64,000 nucleotides of DNA. Origin: Rattus norvegicus. Taxonomy: Eukaryota > Chordata > Mammalia > Rodentia > Muridae. The position numbers and the translations under genes are program-made. Below are positions 23,289 through 33,234 of the stretch, one piece after another. The DNA lies in the NCBI RefSeq assembly GCF_036323735.1, contig NC_086027.1:86067662-86131661 (forward strand), given 5' to 3'. How positions within the stretch are numbered: position 1 is the stretch's first letter; each line of letters opens with the position of its first letter. Below the pieces are notes generated by a model. The model was not told the origin of the DNA. It did no database searches and was given only the letters and a program-made list of their open reading frames with translations.

Positions 23289-25284
23289 CATCCCAGCCTC
23301 AATAATAATTAGAAATCATGTAATATCAGTGAGAATTTTTTGAGGCTTAAATGTCAGAAAGGATCGAGAGAGTTTCTAGTATGATTTCATTCTCTTCCTA
23401 TCTATACCCTGAATGATCCAGTTTTTCAGTAAGATGGCTCATATTCCTCGTGGGTGTCTTGCTTAGGACGACAAAGCTTTAAATGTCTCAATTACTTCCT
23501 GTATGCCTGTGTCCAAAAGGGGCTGTTGGCGTGCTGGGTGGAGTCATGTAACGTCACCTTCCACTGACTGGAGGAAAATTACCCTCATGGAACGACAACA
23601 ACATACTCAGTGACACCTTCCAGGTATAAGGAGCATCCTGTGTCCCAAGGCTCTACCTCAGAGATACATGGAACCGGAAGGGCTCCCCCTCCCTGCCATA
23701 AGCCCCGCTTCAACAGGCATTTCCTCCCTTTGGATATTGCAACATGGCATTGTCATCTACTGAGTTCATGCCCTTCTAGAACCTTACAATCAAGTGACAA
23801 TAAAAATTTGCAAAAAAACATTTCATAATACTTTTAACTTTATGGTTTTGTGTTGGGCTGAATTTGTAGCTATGGCAGCCACATAGCCCATGGACTGCAG
23901 GTTGAACATACCTGGCTGAAGAACAAAGGCTGGAATTAAATAACTCCAACCACTGAACTCATGTTTAAAAGGCACTGGATACGCTAATTGCTTCAGAAGA
24001 ATAAATGGCCCTCTCTAAAGAAAATGGTTATGAAAATTTTAAAGACATGGGAATTAATCCAATTTTTTAAAAATGTAAGTGGAGAAAATAAACTCATGTA
24101 ATTCTCATTCACTTTATATGTATTTTCCTTAGTTTTTCAGCTCTTGTAGAAGATTTTCATACAAATCTCTCTTTTCCAGAGTATCTTTAAAATGATGGTG
24201 ACTACAGAGCTTACTTAGTACAAGGATGTCATGAAGTCAAAGGGCTGAAAAGGGTCATGTTCCCAAAGCTTTGCAAGATGTGCCAGCATGCATTGCCATG
24301 GGAAGCATAAATCAGGCAAGGTACCTCAGGGGAAATGAACTGGTGACACCTGTCATATTTTAAAGGGTCAAGGTCTAAGGGATGCCTTTGGAGCAACTGA
24401 GATGTCAAGAGCATCAGAGGAAATAGCTGCCTTAGAGGAATAAAGAAGGGTGATAACAGGTGGTTTTGCTGGAGCCCAGAGTTAAGAATCACAGAAAGAG
24501 GGCACCATTCTAAGTAGCCTAGCGGAATCTAGGGAGCTCTGAGAATAAAAACCTTAAAAGGAAATGGACATAGAGAGGGGCAGTAAGCACACCCGATACT
24601 CCGAGCTGGGAATGCGGAGTCATACTGCTTTAGCCTCCCACCATCACTGCTATGTTTGGTGTTTCTCATTAGCCAATCTTCTCCACAGATGAGTATAAAG
24701 GAAAAAATGGGTAATGTTTTCTGGGATACACAGCAGACCAGACGGAATGGCTCCCCCAGTCAGCAGAGAAGCAAACAAAGTCTGTATAGAACAGGGGCAC
24801 AAATTCCTCAACAGAACTCACATGTAACAAATCTACTTAAGGACATTTCAATCAAGTGGCTTGAATTAAAGGGATGCAATTATTCAAAATTATCAGGAAA
24901 AAAGGCATAATTTCAGAAAAATTCAACTTCAAACTCCCTAACAAAGAATAGGAGGAATGTTCTTAACCTGTTGCAAAGTACCAATTAAACACCTACAGCG
25001 ATCATAATAAATAATTAATGATGTAATATTTAAAGAATTCCCATTAAATCAGGAACACTATAAATATGTCTTCAACCTCTCATTAATTCAGCATTATACT
25101 ACACTCCATTAAAAACACATGAAGTATATGATTAGAAAAAGAAGATAAATATATGACAATTTATAAATATTTTGATTATTTTCACCAAAAAAAAAGTTTC
25201 AGAAACTTTACAGAAAAACTATTAAAACCAGTAAGAGATTGGCATGCTTCCAGAATATCAGCATTTGATAGCTTCTAGGAGAGG
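23289..25284. other. Unassigned single-copy DNA
   Basis: About 2 kb with no recognised repeat or gene. The 84- and 87-codon frames have no identifiable motif. The AT-rich 24.9-25.2 kb part may hold old L1 debris that I cannot confirm. Confidence 0.35.
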
Positions 25285-25555
25285 AAGAATTGATTTTTAT
25301 TAGTGATGTGACCCCTGGTAGGTCTACCACATGCCGGGGCAGGCTTTGCTCCCAAGACTAGCCAGGCAACACAAATTGGATGCAATGGGAAAAGAAAACA
25401 AATGAAGAAAAAGAAATCTTAAGGGGGTAGGAAGGGATGGGTGAATGAAGAGGGTGGTTATGGGAGTTATGGGAGAGAAGAGGTGAATATGTTCAACATA
25501 TACGGTAGGAAATTCTCAAGGAATTAACGAAAATATTGTTAAATGTATCTCCATA
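25285..25555 (+). mobile_element. L1 (Lx-like) 3' UTR, sense
   Basis: 'tgatgtgacccctggtagg', 'gggatgggtgaatgaagagg', 'gttatgggagttatgggag' and 'gaaattctcaaggaattaac' match the order of older rodent L1 3' UTRs. Confidence 0.78.
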
Positions 25556-25909
25556 CATAGAATTAAAGCCTAGACAGACTGACGAAATGTCAAAAGGTTA
25601 AATGAATGGAAGCAATTAAAAGATCATGGTACAGCTGCCTAAATTTTTACACCTTAAGCAAAACGGGTTTCACAAACTCCCCTCTTTTAGGATTGTGTTC
25701 AAGTGTCACCAACAGGATGACATTTTATATGAAACACTTGTCTGGGGTCCTATACCCACTCTACCATCTGATTTTATCACATCATATTTGATTTGACTTA
25801 CTCAAATGGGTAAGTAGCACTTAGTTTGCAGCAGGGACTTTATGTAAGTTCAGGGGCTCTTGTAGCTACTCCAGATCGTTGTGTACATTCAATATCTAGT
25901 AGACTTTGC

Positions 25910-26045
25910 TAACATTCTTTCTCGAAGTAAGGAAACTGAGGCACAGAACAGCGATTGAATTACTTCCTTCGGCTCCTAAGCGATGGGAAACAGGATAGAA
26001 ATCTGGACAATGAAGTTCCAAAGGCAGAGCCTTTCAGTAAGCTGA
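25910..26045 (-). mobile_element. MIR SINE, antisense
   Basis: 'taaggaaactgaggcacaga' is the hallmark antisense MIR string, followed by degraded core sequence. Confidence 0.72.
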
Positions 26046-26149
26046 TACTCTGCCCTCTGTTCACCAATAATCAATACCCGAAGTTCAATTGGGTGTGACT
26101 CTGGCAGCTGATGCATCTTACTTGGTTTTCCTATTTTTCTTTCTAGCCA

Positions 26150-26205
26150 TTATATTCTCCAGTGCCTAGAAAAGATCCTGTAACATAATAGATGTTCAAA
26201 ACTGA
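26150..26205 (+). mobile_element. Short MIR 3' fragment
   Basis: 'ccagtgcctagaaaagatc' and 'atagatgttcaaa' resemble the sense MIR tail. Confidence 0.45.
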
Positions 26206-26284
26206 GTGGAAAGTGTCAGAGATATTTTAGAGAGGTTATCAACACTAAAAATCATAAAACAAAATGTAATTAAACTTGACTGCA

Positions 26285-26434
26285 TTTGTTTCAGTCTCAT
26301 CTCAGTTATTGTGATAAAACATTCAGAACCAAACCAACCTGGGGAGGACTGGAAATCAAGCAGGAACTTGTAGCAGAAACCATGGAGGAATGCTGCTTCA
26401 TGTTTTGTTCCTAAGCCTGTGAGGTGCCTTTCTT
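26285..26434 (-). mobile_element. MaLR-type repeat, left part (split by ERV copy)
   Basis: 'cagttattgtgataaaacat', 'aaccaacctggggaggact' and 'catggaggaatgctgcttc' are antisense parts of the abundant rodent repeat. The sequence continues without loss at 29797, after the ERV insertion. Removing the insert and one TSD copy restores a continuous repeat. Confidence 0.7.
26419..26434 (+). repeat. Target-site duplication, left copy (16 bp)
   Basis: 'gtgaggtgcctttctt' is identical to positions 29781-29796. The last two T could also be counted in the adjoining T-run. Confidence 0.9.
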
Positions 26435-26476
26435 TTTTTTTTTTCTTTTTTCTTTTTTTTTTTTTTTTTTTTTTTT
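26433..26476 (-). other. Poly(A) tail of the processed ERV copy
   Basis: On the plus strand this is T12-C-T6-C-T24. Read in sense, it is an A-tail starting immediately after the R-region end, about 22 nt past the poly(A) signal. Confidence 0.92.
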
Positions 26477-26497
26477 GATGTAACAGCAAGAGGTAGC

Positions 26498-26503
26498 TTT
26501 ATT
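26498..26503 (-). terminator. ERV polyadenylation signal AATAAA
   Basis: 'tttatt' on the plus strand gives AATAAA in sense orientation, 21-22 nt before the poly(A) start. Confidence 0.88.
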
Positions 26504-26594
26504 AACGAGATCCCAGGTCTTAGCGGGATCCCGGGTCGACACGTATCTCACACAGGAGACAGAGGAATCGACCCCGAGCTTCCAAACTCGGGGG

Positions 26595-26602
26595 TTTATA
26601 TA
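26595..26602 (-). promoter_or_regulatory. ERV LTR TATA box
   Basis: TATATAAA in sense orientation. It places the expected transcription start near 26565-26570 and makes R about 90 nt long. Confidence 0.75.
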
Positions 26603-26636
26603 GGGGAGGTTAGGGGCATTCGTGCGGGTGCACATA

Positions 26637-26641
26637 ATTGG
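26637..26641 (-). promoter_or_regulatory. ERV LTR CCAAT box
   Basis: 'attgg' on the plus strand (CCAAT in sense) lies about 35 bp upstream of the TATA box. This is normal gammaretroviral U3 layout. Confidence 0.6.
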
Positions 26642-26965
26642 TCAATTCAAATGGTGCACAGTTACTTTCAGCGCGAAATTACATCAGCAAGGAGTACGTG
26701 TTATCTAGCAGCTCGGCAGGCAGGTAGGGTGGCTCATCTCACTCAGGGGGGTGAAGGAAGGGGAGGGTGTCCTTGGGGAAGGAGGGATGGTCAGTGTCCT
26801 TGGGGCTGATAGCTGGTTTGGCAAGTCCTATCTCTGGCTCTCCCTCAGGCACGTCCCGCCCTGCACATCTGGACTCTGACAATCAATGAGCAACCTTTAT
26901 GAAACTCTAGTTCTGCACATTCGGGCTCTGACAATCAGTAACCTTTATGAAACTCTAGTTCTACA

Positions 26966-26984
26966 TTCCCCACTTCTTTTTTTT
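26966..26984 (-). other. Polypurine tract of the ERV
   Basis: In sense the tract is A-run, then GAAGTGGGGAA, directly before the TG of U3. This is the plus-strand primer site of retroviral reverse transcription. Confidence 0.88.
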
Positions 26985-27244
26985 GTTAATAGTTCTAATC
27001 CTAGAACTTCATGGAGAACTCAGCTTCATCTAGCATAACAGCTTGGTATTGTTGTGTTAACATGAGGATTCTAACCTGGACACTATCCAAGCCTATCCAC
27101 CAAGGTCATGACTAGCTTTTAGAACTTCTAAGCTTATACAGACTGTGATCCCTGAGGCACAGTCCCAAGAAGTGTTAAGAGTACTAACATATGCAATGTT
27201 ACATCATTTGTAATGGAAATCAAGCCTATCCCACACCTATCTTG
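26985..27244 (-). other. ERV 3' non-coding region where env is missing
   Basis: About 260 bp lie between the integrase end and the polypurine tract. No surface or transmembrane env sequence is present, so env was lost or absent before this copy was made. Confidence 0.65.
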
Positions 27245-28340
27245 ATAGAACCCAGGACAAACATGACTGAATTTCCCTCTAGGTCCCAGCTCTCAGCCCC
27301 AACAGCTAGTACGCGGCTGGTGAGGGCTGAGAATTGACAGCTCTCAGGGTGGTCAGCAGCACCAGGTACGGTCCTTTCCAGCGAGGCTCGAGTGTCTGGG
27401 CTCAGTGTAGCTGCAATCTCCGACCTGGAACTGATGGGATGTCTCAGGGGTCTCTGGGGCATAGGCTGCTGTCAGCTGTGAGCAGATTTCTTTCTGTATC
27501 ACCTGTAGGTCTTTTAGCCTGGCACACAAATCATTATTACTATGGCACTATGACATGTTGGTTCAGTAACATCATCTAATACAGTCAGGGGAGCTGAGGC
27601 CCCATATAAGATCTCAAAGGGGTTAAGGCTGAATCTGGAAGGGGTATTTCTTGCTCTGAAGAGAGCAAGAGGGAAGGAGTGTCACCCAGTCTGCGCCAGT
27701 CTCCATGGTTAATTTAATTTGGTCAGGGTCTCTCTTAAAATTTTATTTATTTACTCTACCTGTCCTGAACTTTGAGGTCTGTAGATACAATGTAATTTCC
27801 AATTGACCTCTAAATACTTGGCCACACCCTGGCTTACCTTGGCAACGAAAGTAGGGCCTTTGTCTGACCAGATTACCTTGGGCATTCCAAATCGGGGGAA
27901 GATTTCTTCCAGTATCTTCTTGATGATTGCAGAGGCCGTCTCTCATTTGGTGAGGAAAGCTTCTATCTTCCTGAAAAAGTATCTACATGCACTAGGAAAT
28001 ACTTGTGATTATATTTTTCTGGTTTTATCTCAGTGAAGTTCACTTCGACTTTTCACTAAACTCTCTAGGTCTCTTTGCCCTGTTTGCTTGCTAAGCATTC
28101 ACTTATTGACATACCTTATACTTTTTACTGTCTCTCTGGCTAAAATCTTAAAGTCTATTACATACACCTTAACTATTTGGACAAACTTTTTATCTCCTAA
28201 ATGAGTCCATTTCTGTATTTGGCAAAGTGAGTCTTTTCTTTTGTCTCTGGGGAGTATAGCTTTCCCCTCAAGTGTGCCATTGTCTTTTATCTTTTAAGCA
28301 ATTTGGGCCTTTTCTAAGTGAGGCCATCCCTTAGTCCGAT
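27245..28340 (-). pseudogene. pol: ERV integrase (pol 3' part), inactivated
   Basis: Minus-strand conceptual translation in shifting frames resembles a gammaretroviral integrase. A degraded zinc-binding N-terminal part lies near 28050-28130. A catalytic core of D,D(35)E type occupies about 27700-28050, with its highly conserved 'EIFPRFGMP' and 'YRPQSSGQVE' stretches still readable. A C-terminal DNA-binding part reaches about 27245. Frameshifts and stop codons interrupt it, including a stop right after the core's conserved end and an early one within the core. It cannot encode a working enzyme. Short ORFs here on either strand are fragments of this pseudogene or its antisense. Confidence 0.8.
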
Positions 28341-28379
28341 CCTAGTTCTCAGTGGCTGTCTCTCGCAGGCCTGCAACCA

Positions 28380-28760
28380 GGATAGGCTCCTGCATAGCCA
28401 TTTTTCGAGCCCCTTGATCTGCTTCATTATTGCCCCATGCCACTGAATCTCTTCCCTCCTGATATCCTGAGCAATGAATAGTACTCACAGTTGTTGGCTT
28501 CACCAGGGCATCCAAGAGATGGCAAAGGCATCTGAAGTGCTGATGTGCTGGGGGGGTAGAGGTTCAGCCATCCCCGATGACATTGTGTTGTCCACCATGG
28601 CAGCACCCACTTATCTCTGACCTTCATGAAGAGAACTGTTCCCGTCTGTGGACAAGGTCCTCGGCTTTCAGCAGGGGTCAATCAGCCAGTCGCAGAGGTC
28701 TTTCCTCCATCCATGGGCTTCTGCCAGTGCTTGACACTCGTGCTGTGGTGGCTCCAGGTC
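28380..28760 (-). pseudogene. pol: ERV RT-connection/RNase H remnant
   Basis: Translation of the minus strand shows a connection-domain end, a recognisable RNase H start containing the first catalytic Asp context, and the RNase H C-terminal 'GNNEAD' motif. The middle of RNase H is deleted and there are frameshifts and stops. The reverse transcriptase polymerase core, including the YxDD region, is not found. Hence a large internal deletion lies between protease and connection (about 28760-28990). Confidence 0.75.
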
Positions 28761-28989
28761 CGGATTGGGCAGCAACCGGTGGAGAATCTAGTCCATGGCA
28801 GCTGACCAGTGGTCCCATCTTTTGGGACACTCTATTCAAAGGCAAAACATCAGCCACTCTATCACAGTTTAAGTCCTGGATTGGGTGATAATTGTTAGTG
28901 CCCGGTTGGCAGGAGTGATGTGTTCCAGGCAGATCAGGACTAAGTCACACATCTCCCAGCATCAGGTACTGGTGCACTGAGACAGGTCT

Positions 28990-29780
28990 TAAGCTCCACA
29001 TACACAGTCTGTAGATATGTATACACATGGCCTCACCCAGCCATTTCAGCCCACGCAAGCCATTTTGGAGAGCAATTTTCTCATGAGCAAGGGATAGGGG
29101 CAGTCAGGGATGACTATGAACTAGTGGGTGGGTTACCCGGCCCACGCCAAGGTCCACTGTTCTTCGGGCAGTCCATAAGTATTGTTCGTTGCCAGTAGCC
29201 CCTTGCACTCAAGGTCTTTGGATATTGGCCCACTGGGGGGCATAGGAGCACAGAGCATTGGGTCCCTGTATCCACACTTCCCTTCTATCTCTGTACATAG
29301 CCAGCACTCTAGGACCAAGAGGCTCTCCAGTGTCCCCTCTTGTTCTTTCTGGGGCAGTCCCTGACCCAGTGTCTTTTTTTTCTTTGCATTAGGCACACTG
29401 ATCTTTAGCCAGGAATTCTCTTCCGTTGCCAGGTACTGTCTTCCTAGGTTCCCTAACTACTGTGGCCAGTATATGTTCCTCTCTTGTCTTTTATCTCTCT
29501 TTAGCTCTCTAGCTTCCTCTTCTTTTAGTCTCTTTTCTTCCCTAGCTTCCTGCTCTTTTTACCTTCTTTCTTTCTTTCTTTCTTTTCAGTCTCTCTGCAT
29601 CTTCTTCTACAGCTATTAGGTGCTGTCCACTTTTCTGCACAGACCCTGAACCACGCAACTTATTTTCTCTGCAACTTACAATAACTCTCTCAGTGACTTA
29701 CCTTAACCCTTCAAGTTTCTGTAACTTTCTCTTCATATCTTTTCCTTATCTTAGCCAGATTGGTGGGGCACTTTCCAGCC
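28990..29780 (-). pseudogene. gag: ERV gag C-terminus and protease remnant
   Basis: At the sense 5' end the copy starts inside gag, so U5, leader, matrix and most of capsid are missing. A charged Arg/Glu/Lys-rich stretch near 29450-29640 matches the capsid-nucleocapsid transition. A single CCHC zinc knuckle lies at about 29351-29404, broken by a stop codon between its first two cysteines and by a frameshift in an A-run. Protease-like sequence follows down to about 29000. A single zinc knuckle is typical of gammaretroviruses. The 87-codon frame at 29133-29396 is a fragment of this region. Confidence 0.72.
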
Positions 29781-29796
29781 GTGAGGTGCCTTTCTT
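29781..29796 (+). repeat. Target-site duplication, right copy (16 bp)
   Basis: Identical to 26419-26434. It abuts the truncated 5' end of the ERV copy. Confidence 0.9.
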
Positions 29797-29985
29797 AACA
29801 GTCCAAGACCCAGGAAATTGTCCACCCATAGTGGACTGGGCCCTACTATACCAGTCAGAAGAACTCTCTTACCCTCAACTCTTCACCATATCACAGACCT
29901 TCCCTCAGGCCAAATCTGGGCAAGCCAACAACAGAGAATCCCATCACAGATGATTCTAGGCTATGTCAAACTGACATTAAAAGGT
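29797..29985 (-). mobile_element. MaLR-type repeat, right part (split by ERV copy)
   Basis: It continues the 26.3-kb repeat: 'tagtggactgggccctac' and 'atgattctaggctatgtcaa' are the antisense continuation expected after the ERV insertion point. Confidence 0.68.
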
Positions 29986-30011
29986 AAATAAGCTATAATT
30001 AAAATATAAAC

Positions 30012-30160
30012 TATTTTTTGTCTGGATACGTAGTCTCGTGTCCATGTTGCCCTTGTATCCACTTATCTACATACTTTAAGCTGGTCTTGAACTCTTGAGC
30101 CTCCTGCATCTACATTCCAAGTGCTAGGAATCTAAGACTTGGAATATCACATCTGGCTTA
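30012..30160 (-). mobile_element. Diverged B1-like SINE, antisense
   Basis: 'aagctggtcttgaactcttg', 'agcctcctgcatctac' and 'aagtgctaggaatctaagac' follow antisense B1 order. It is old and diverged, PB1-like. Confidence 0.7.
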
Positions 30161-30177
30161 CAACATAGACTGGTTTA

Positions 30178-30530
30178 TTGGAAATTATACCAATTAAACT
30201 AAAATATAAGCAACAAAGTCAGAAGAAAATCTTTGTAATGACAAGGATGCAAAATCAGGAAATGCATGGAGCATTCCCACAAGTCAACAAGAAGAAGACT
30301 CCTAATTTAAAAATGAAACAAACAAACAAACATGAATTGGTAATTCCTAGGAGAAGCAACCTGAAACATCAGTATGTATGACAATTTGCTCAGCCTCATA
30401 AGTAGTTAGGGAATTAGAGATTAAACAATCAGACAACACTCCTCACATTTAGATAACAATTTGTTTAATCATTGATAATACCAAATATTGGTCAGAATGT
30501 GGAGAGATAGGGGCTGAAATGTGACTGGGG
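30178..30530 (+). mobile_element. L1 ORF2 3' fragment, sense, degraded
   Basis: 'acaagtcaacaagaagaaga', 'cctcataagtagttaggg', 'aatattggtcagaatgtgga' follow the order of the C-terminal third of L1 ORF2. It is broken by indels and its 67-codon frame is a remnant. Confidence 0.65.
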
Positions 30531-31679
30531 TGGGGGGGGGTGTGACTGAGCCGAGCACACTGCAGAGTTTAGCATTTTTTACTCAAGTTGACGTTCAGAC
30601 ATTAGGACCCCCAAATTTTCATTTCTTGCCTGTGATCTCCAATGCAAATGTGTAGGCAAGGGTGTAATGAAAATTCTCCAGACTGGTTTATATAATTAAA
30701 ATAGAACACCAAAGGTCTAGGGACAGCTGAATAAATAAGTGTTGCCAGCCAGTTAGAATATTGTATGGCAACTCAAGTGATCGGTAAGCATAGAGACGAT
30801 TCAGTTTCTAACTGAGCTCCCTGAGTTGAGAGAGTCGGTCCAGAAAGCTGCCACACAAGAGTGATGTGGGTTGCTTGTATTCTGCTTGGAGGAATGACAG
30901 AAAGGAGCCGGCAGAAACCTGGGATGTCTTAGGACCTTGAGAACTCAATGAAAGGTAAAGAAAGGAACGCCTGCCTGTTTCAAAAGCCAGCCCACTGACC
31001 CCTGATCCGAGCACGCACCGGGCAAACAAAAAGCACTTGAAACTGAGGTTGGGTAAAAAGCTGATCGCAGGCGTGATATCTGATAATGAACGCGAGCTGC
31101 TCGCCCCTGCTTTTAAACTGCAACGTCATCACCAGGAGACCTCCTCTATGTCCTGGATCGTAACTTCAGTCTCGACAGACAAAAAGTCAAGAAAATATAA
31201 ACAGCTCTCAAGGAGAAAGACAAGCAGCTGTTAACTCTGGTTCTAAAAGGAGCAGTTGCTGATGCGTTCTCCACAGTGACTGCCAGGAACCAAGCAGGAA
31301 GTTCCAGGAAAGAAACAGACAGCACAAAAGAAATACTGAAATGTAACTCTAAAGTCAACTGTATTAGCGTAACTCCCTAGTCCATTTCTTAAAGAGCCAC
31401 ATAGGAAAAGAGTCTGCACAAGATCAATATGAAATAGATCTTCCTGGAGAAGGAAGAACACACTGGATAAATGGGCAAACTTGAGGTGCAATGATACTAT
31501 TTCAGGAATTGTAATATATGCTTTAAAAGGCACAGATGGAATATATGTATTATATATTGGCATTTTAAAATTTTAAACATATATGTACAATAGGAACCCT
31601 GGCCTTTTCTCAGGAGAAAACAAAACAGACTTAGACACCACAGTAACACACACGTAAATGTGACTGGAAGCTTCATTTC
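30531..31679. other. Unassigned DNA, possibly old L1 debris
   Basis: It lies between two L1 remnants. 'agttagaatattgtatggc' near 30750 resembles old L1 3' sequence. The 31.0-31.25 kb part retains several CpGs but matches nothing I recognise. Confidence 0.35.
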
Positions 31680-32335
31680 ATGATAACCTGAACTGGAAAC
31701 AGCCCTGTTGTCTGCTTACGCGTGAGCAAATAAACAATATTGTGAGCGTGCTCAGGAGAAACAGAATACTTCTCAGTGAAAGGGGAGACCTTGACATGCA
31801 CAACCTGAGTGAGTCCCCGAAAACAAAGTGCTGAGGTGAACACGCCAGGCAGAGGGGAAGGGGGGCTGCGTAATTTAGCTTGTATAAAATGCGAGGAATT
31901 CTATAGTGACGACACGTCAATCAGTAGTTGCCTTAGGTGAGGGGCAAAGGAGAGATGTATGAATGAAAGATGCTCGAGACAAGAAAAGGAAGACTTCCTA
32001 GATAGTGAAGACCTTCAGTTACTTCTTAATATGCAAGTGCTCTCATGGGTGTAAACAACTCACCCAGGGGTGCACTTTAAATGTTCGCAGATTATTTCCC
32101 TAGGTCGGTGCTCGACAAAATCAGTGTGCAAAAAAATTAATGAATGAAACATACATCTATGAATGCATTCGGTGAATATACGGCTCTTCATGTTAAAATA
32201 GAAAAACAATGCACAAGGAGCTGGCTGCCTGGCTATACTATGATGCCACTCACATACAATTAAACGGTACACAAAAAATAGCACGGCATGTTTTGTGTGT
32301 CTTAAATATAATAACAACGACACATGCTGTGGTTG
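31680..32335 (+). mobile_element. Ancient L1 (L1M-like) 3' end
   Basis: 'gataacctgaactggaaaca', 'aaacagaatacttctcagtg', 'attctatagtgacgacacg', 'cagtagttgccttaggtgag' and 'ccaggggtgcactttaaatg' keep the order of old mammalian L1 3' ends. It is highly diverged and non-functional. Confidence 0.6.
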
Positions 32336-32407
32336 ATGTTATTTGACATATAACTCCGTACATGTCTTATAAAATTTAGGGATCGGTGTTATTGATTCTT
32401 TAAATAT

Positions 32408-32728
32408 TTGCACACCTACTCTCCCATGGTTCCCAGACACTTATCACAGTGCAGAAGCTTCTGGGCTGGTAGATCAAAGGTTTCCGGTAACCATCTGCAC
32501 ATCTTGAGTGGTGAATGCAAGCTTTTGACTGAAGGTGGTCCTTTCCGACAATCCCTGTCTGCTTGTTTAACACAGGAGTGTGATGAGAACTACGGAGATG
32601 GAAAAATTCTGCCGTCTATTTATACTTACCCTTCCATTGATGGATGGCTACATCCATATCTCTACCGAGGTTTTAGTGCTCTTTTGAATTTGATTGCAAT
32701 GGAAGGAAAGGCTGCTGAGAAATATTAG
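32408..32728 (+). CDS. Unrecognised 106-codon ORF (possible pseudogene)
   Basis: A plus-strand frame from ATG to TAG with mixed, protein-like composition rather than simple repeat. Its C-terminal half is rich in Tyr, Pro, Leu and Asp, and it ends in a charged Lys/Glu segment before the stop. An AATAAA lies about 45 bp after the stop (near 32773). I cannot assign a family. No Kozak context, splice sites, poly(A) tract or target-site duplication decides between a chance ORF, a terminal exon and a processed pseudogene. It follows directly after an old L1 remnant. Coding status is doubtful. Confidence 0.22.
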   Translation: MHTYSPMVPRHLSQCRSFWAGRSKVSGNHLHILSGECKLLTEGGPFRQSLSACLTQECDENYGDGKILPSIYTYPSIDGWLHPYLYRGFSALLNLIAMEGKAAEKY

Positions 32729-33120
32729 CGAAAATGTTTCTCTTACTGCTTGAAATTGGTATAAATGTGTGGAATAAAGTCTGAATAATTAACACCCAGG
32801 TATGAGGCAGGGGTGTTGGTATACTAGAATTTTAGAGCTAAATATCCATTTTTTAAAATTTTTCTTATACACGTTCTTTAATGCTTTAATTGTCTTAGTA
32901 TCTAAAGAAGAATATGTTGACACTATTATTAGTAACAGCAGCTTAAGAATATAGTAATCAACTACTGTAGCATAGTAAGATATATTTATACTATATAATT
33001 TTATCTATCTGTTTACATATAAAATACTGATATTGATTAATAGAAGCTATGTGTATCATTATAGTACATCTAGAAGTATATATGTGTGTAAAAAGTTTAC
33101 TTTATACACATATATACGGA
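32729..33120. other. AT-rich unassigned DNA
   Basis: No gene or repeat is assigned. There is an AATAAA near 32773. Confidence 0.4.
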
Positions 33121-33144
33121 GACATAGATAGACGGATGATAGAT

Positions 33145-33186
<42 letters not shown>

Positions 33187-33196
33187 CAGATAGATT
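33121..33196. repeat. (GATA)n microsatellite
   Basis: About 70 bp of GATA/GACA tetranucleotides. It could bind GATA factors, but arrays like this are common and usually neutral. Confidence 0.96.
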
Positions 33197-33234
33197 TTAT
33201 TTTGTCCCTTTTTTAAAAAAACTGGCTAGACAAT

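Larger units (their letters stand above)
26477..26965 (-). mobile_element. ERV 3' LTR lacking U5 (U3-R only, 489 bp)
   Basis: Sense reading starts with 'tgtagaactagagtttc' just after the polypurine tract and ends 'cttgctgttacatca' at the poly(A). It has a CCAAT box, a TATA box and an AATAAA signal in the expected order and spacing. An imperfect duplication of about 50 bp near the U3 start (26875-26919 and 26927-26965) resembles a repeated enhancer segment. No U5 follows R, unlike a normal proviral LTR. Confidence 0.85.
26435..29780 (-). mobile_element. Processed (LINE-1-mobilised) gammaretroviral ERV copy
   Basis: A 3.3-kb minus-strand insert flanked by a 16-bp direct repeat. In sense order it holds a 5'-truncated gag, protease debris, a pol remnant (RNase H and integrase), no env, a polypurine tract, and U3 and R. 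The R region passes straight into an interrupted poly(A) of about 44 nt, and U5 is missing. A retrovirus integrase leaves 4-6 bp duplications and a complete LTR. A TSD this long, poly(A) and 5' truncation are instead the signature of LINE-1 target-primed reverse transcription of a polyadenylated mRNA. The inferred nick site reads TT/AAGAAA, close to the L1 preference. The affinity to class I (gammaretrovirus-like) ERVs rests on the NC zinc knuckle, RNase H and integrase motifs. The family name is not assigned. All reading frames are broken. Confidence 0.85.

Noticed and set aside
28577..28888. 103-codon plus ORF in the ERV region
   Set aside because: It is the antisense shadow of the pol remnant.
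26435..29780. Interpretation as an ordinary solo LTR or provirus
   Set aside because: There is only one LTR and it lacks U5. Internal sequence is present, and the 16-bp duplication plus poly(A) do not fit integrase-mediated insertion.
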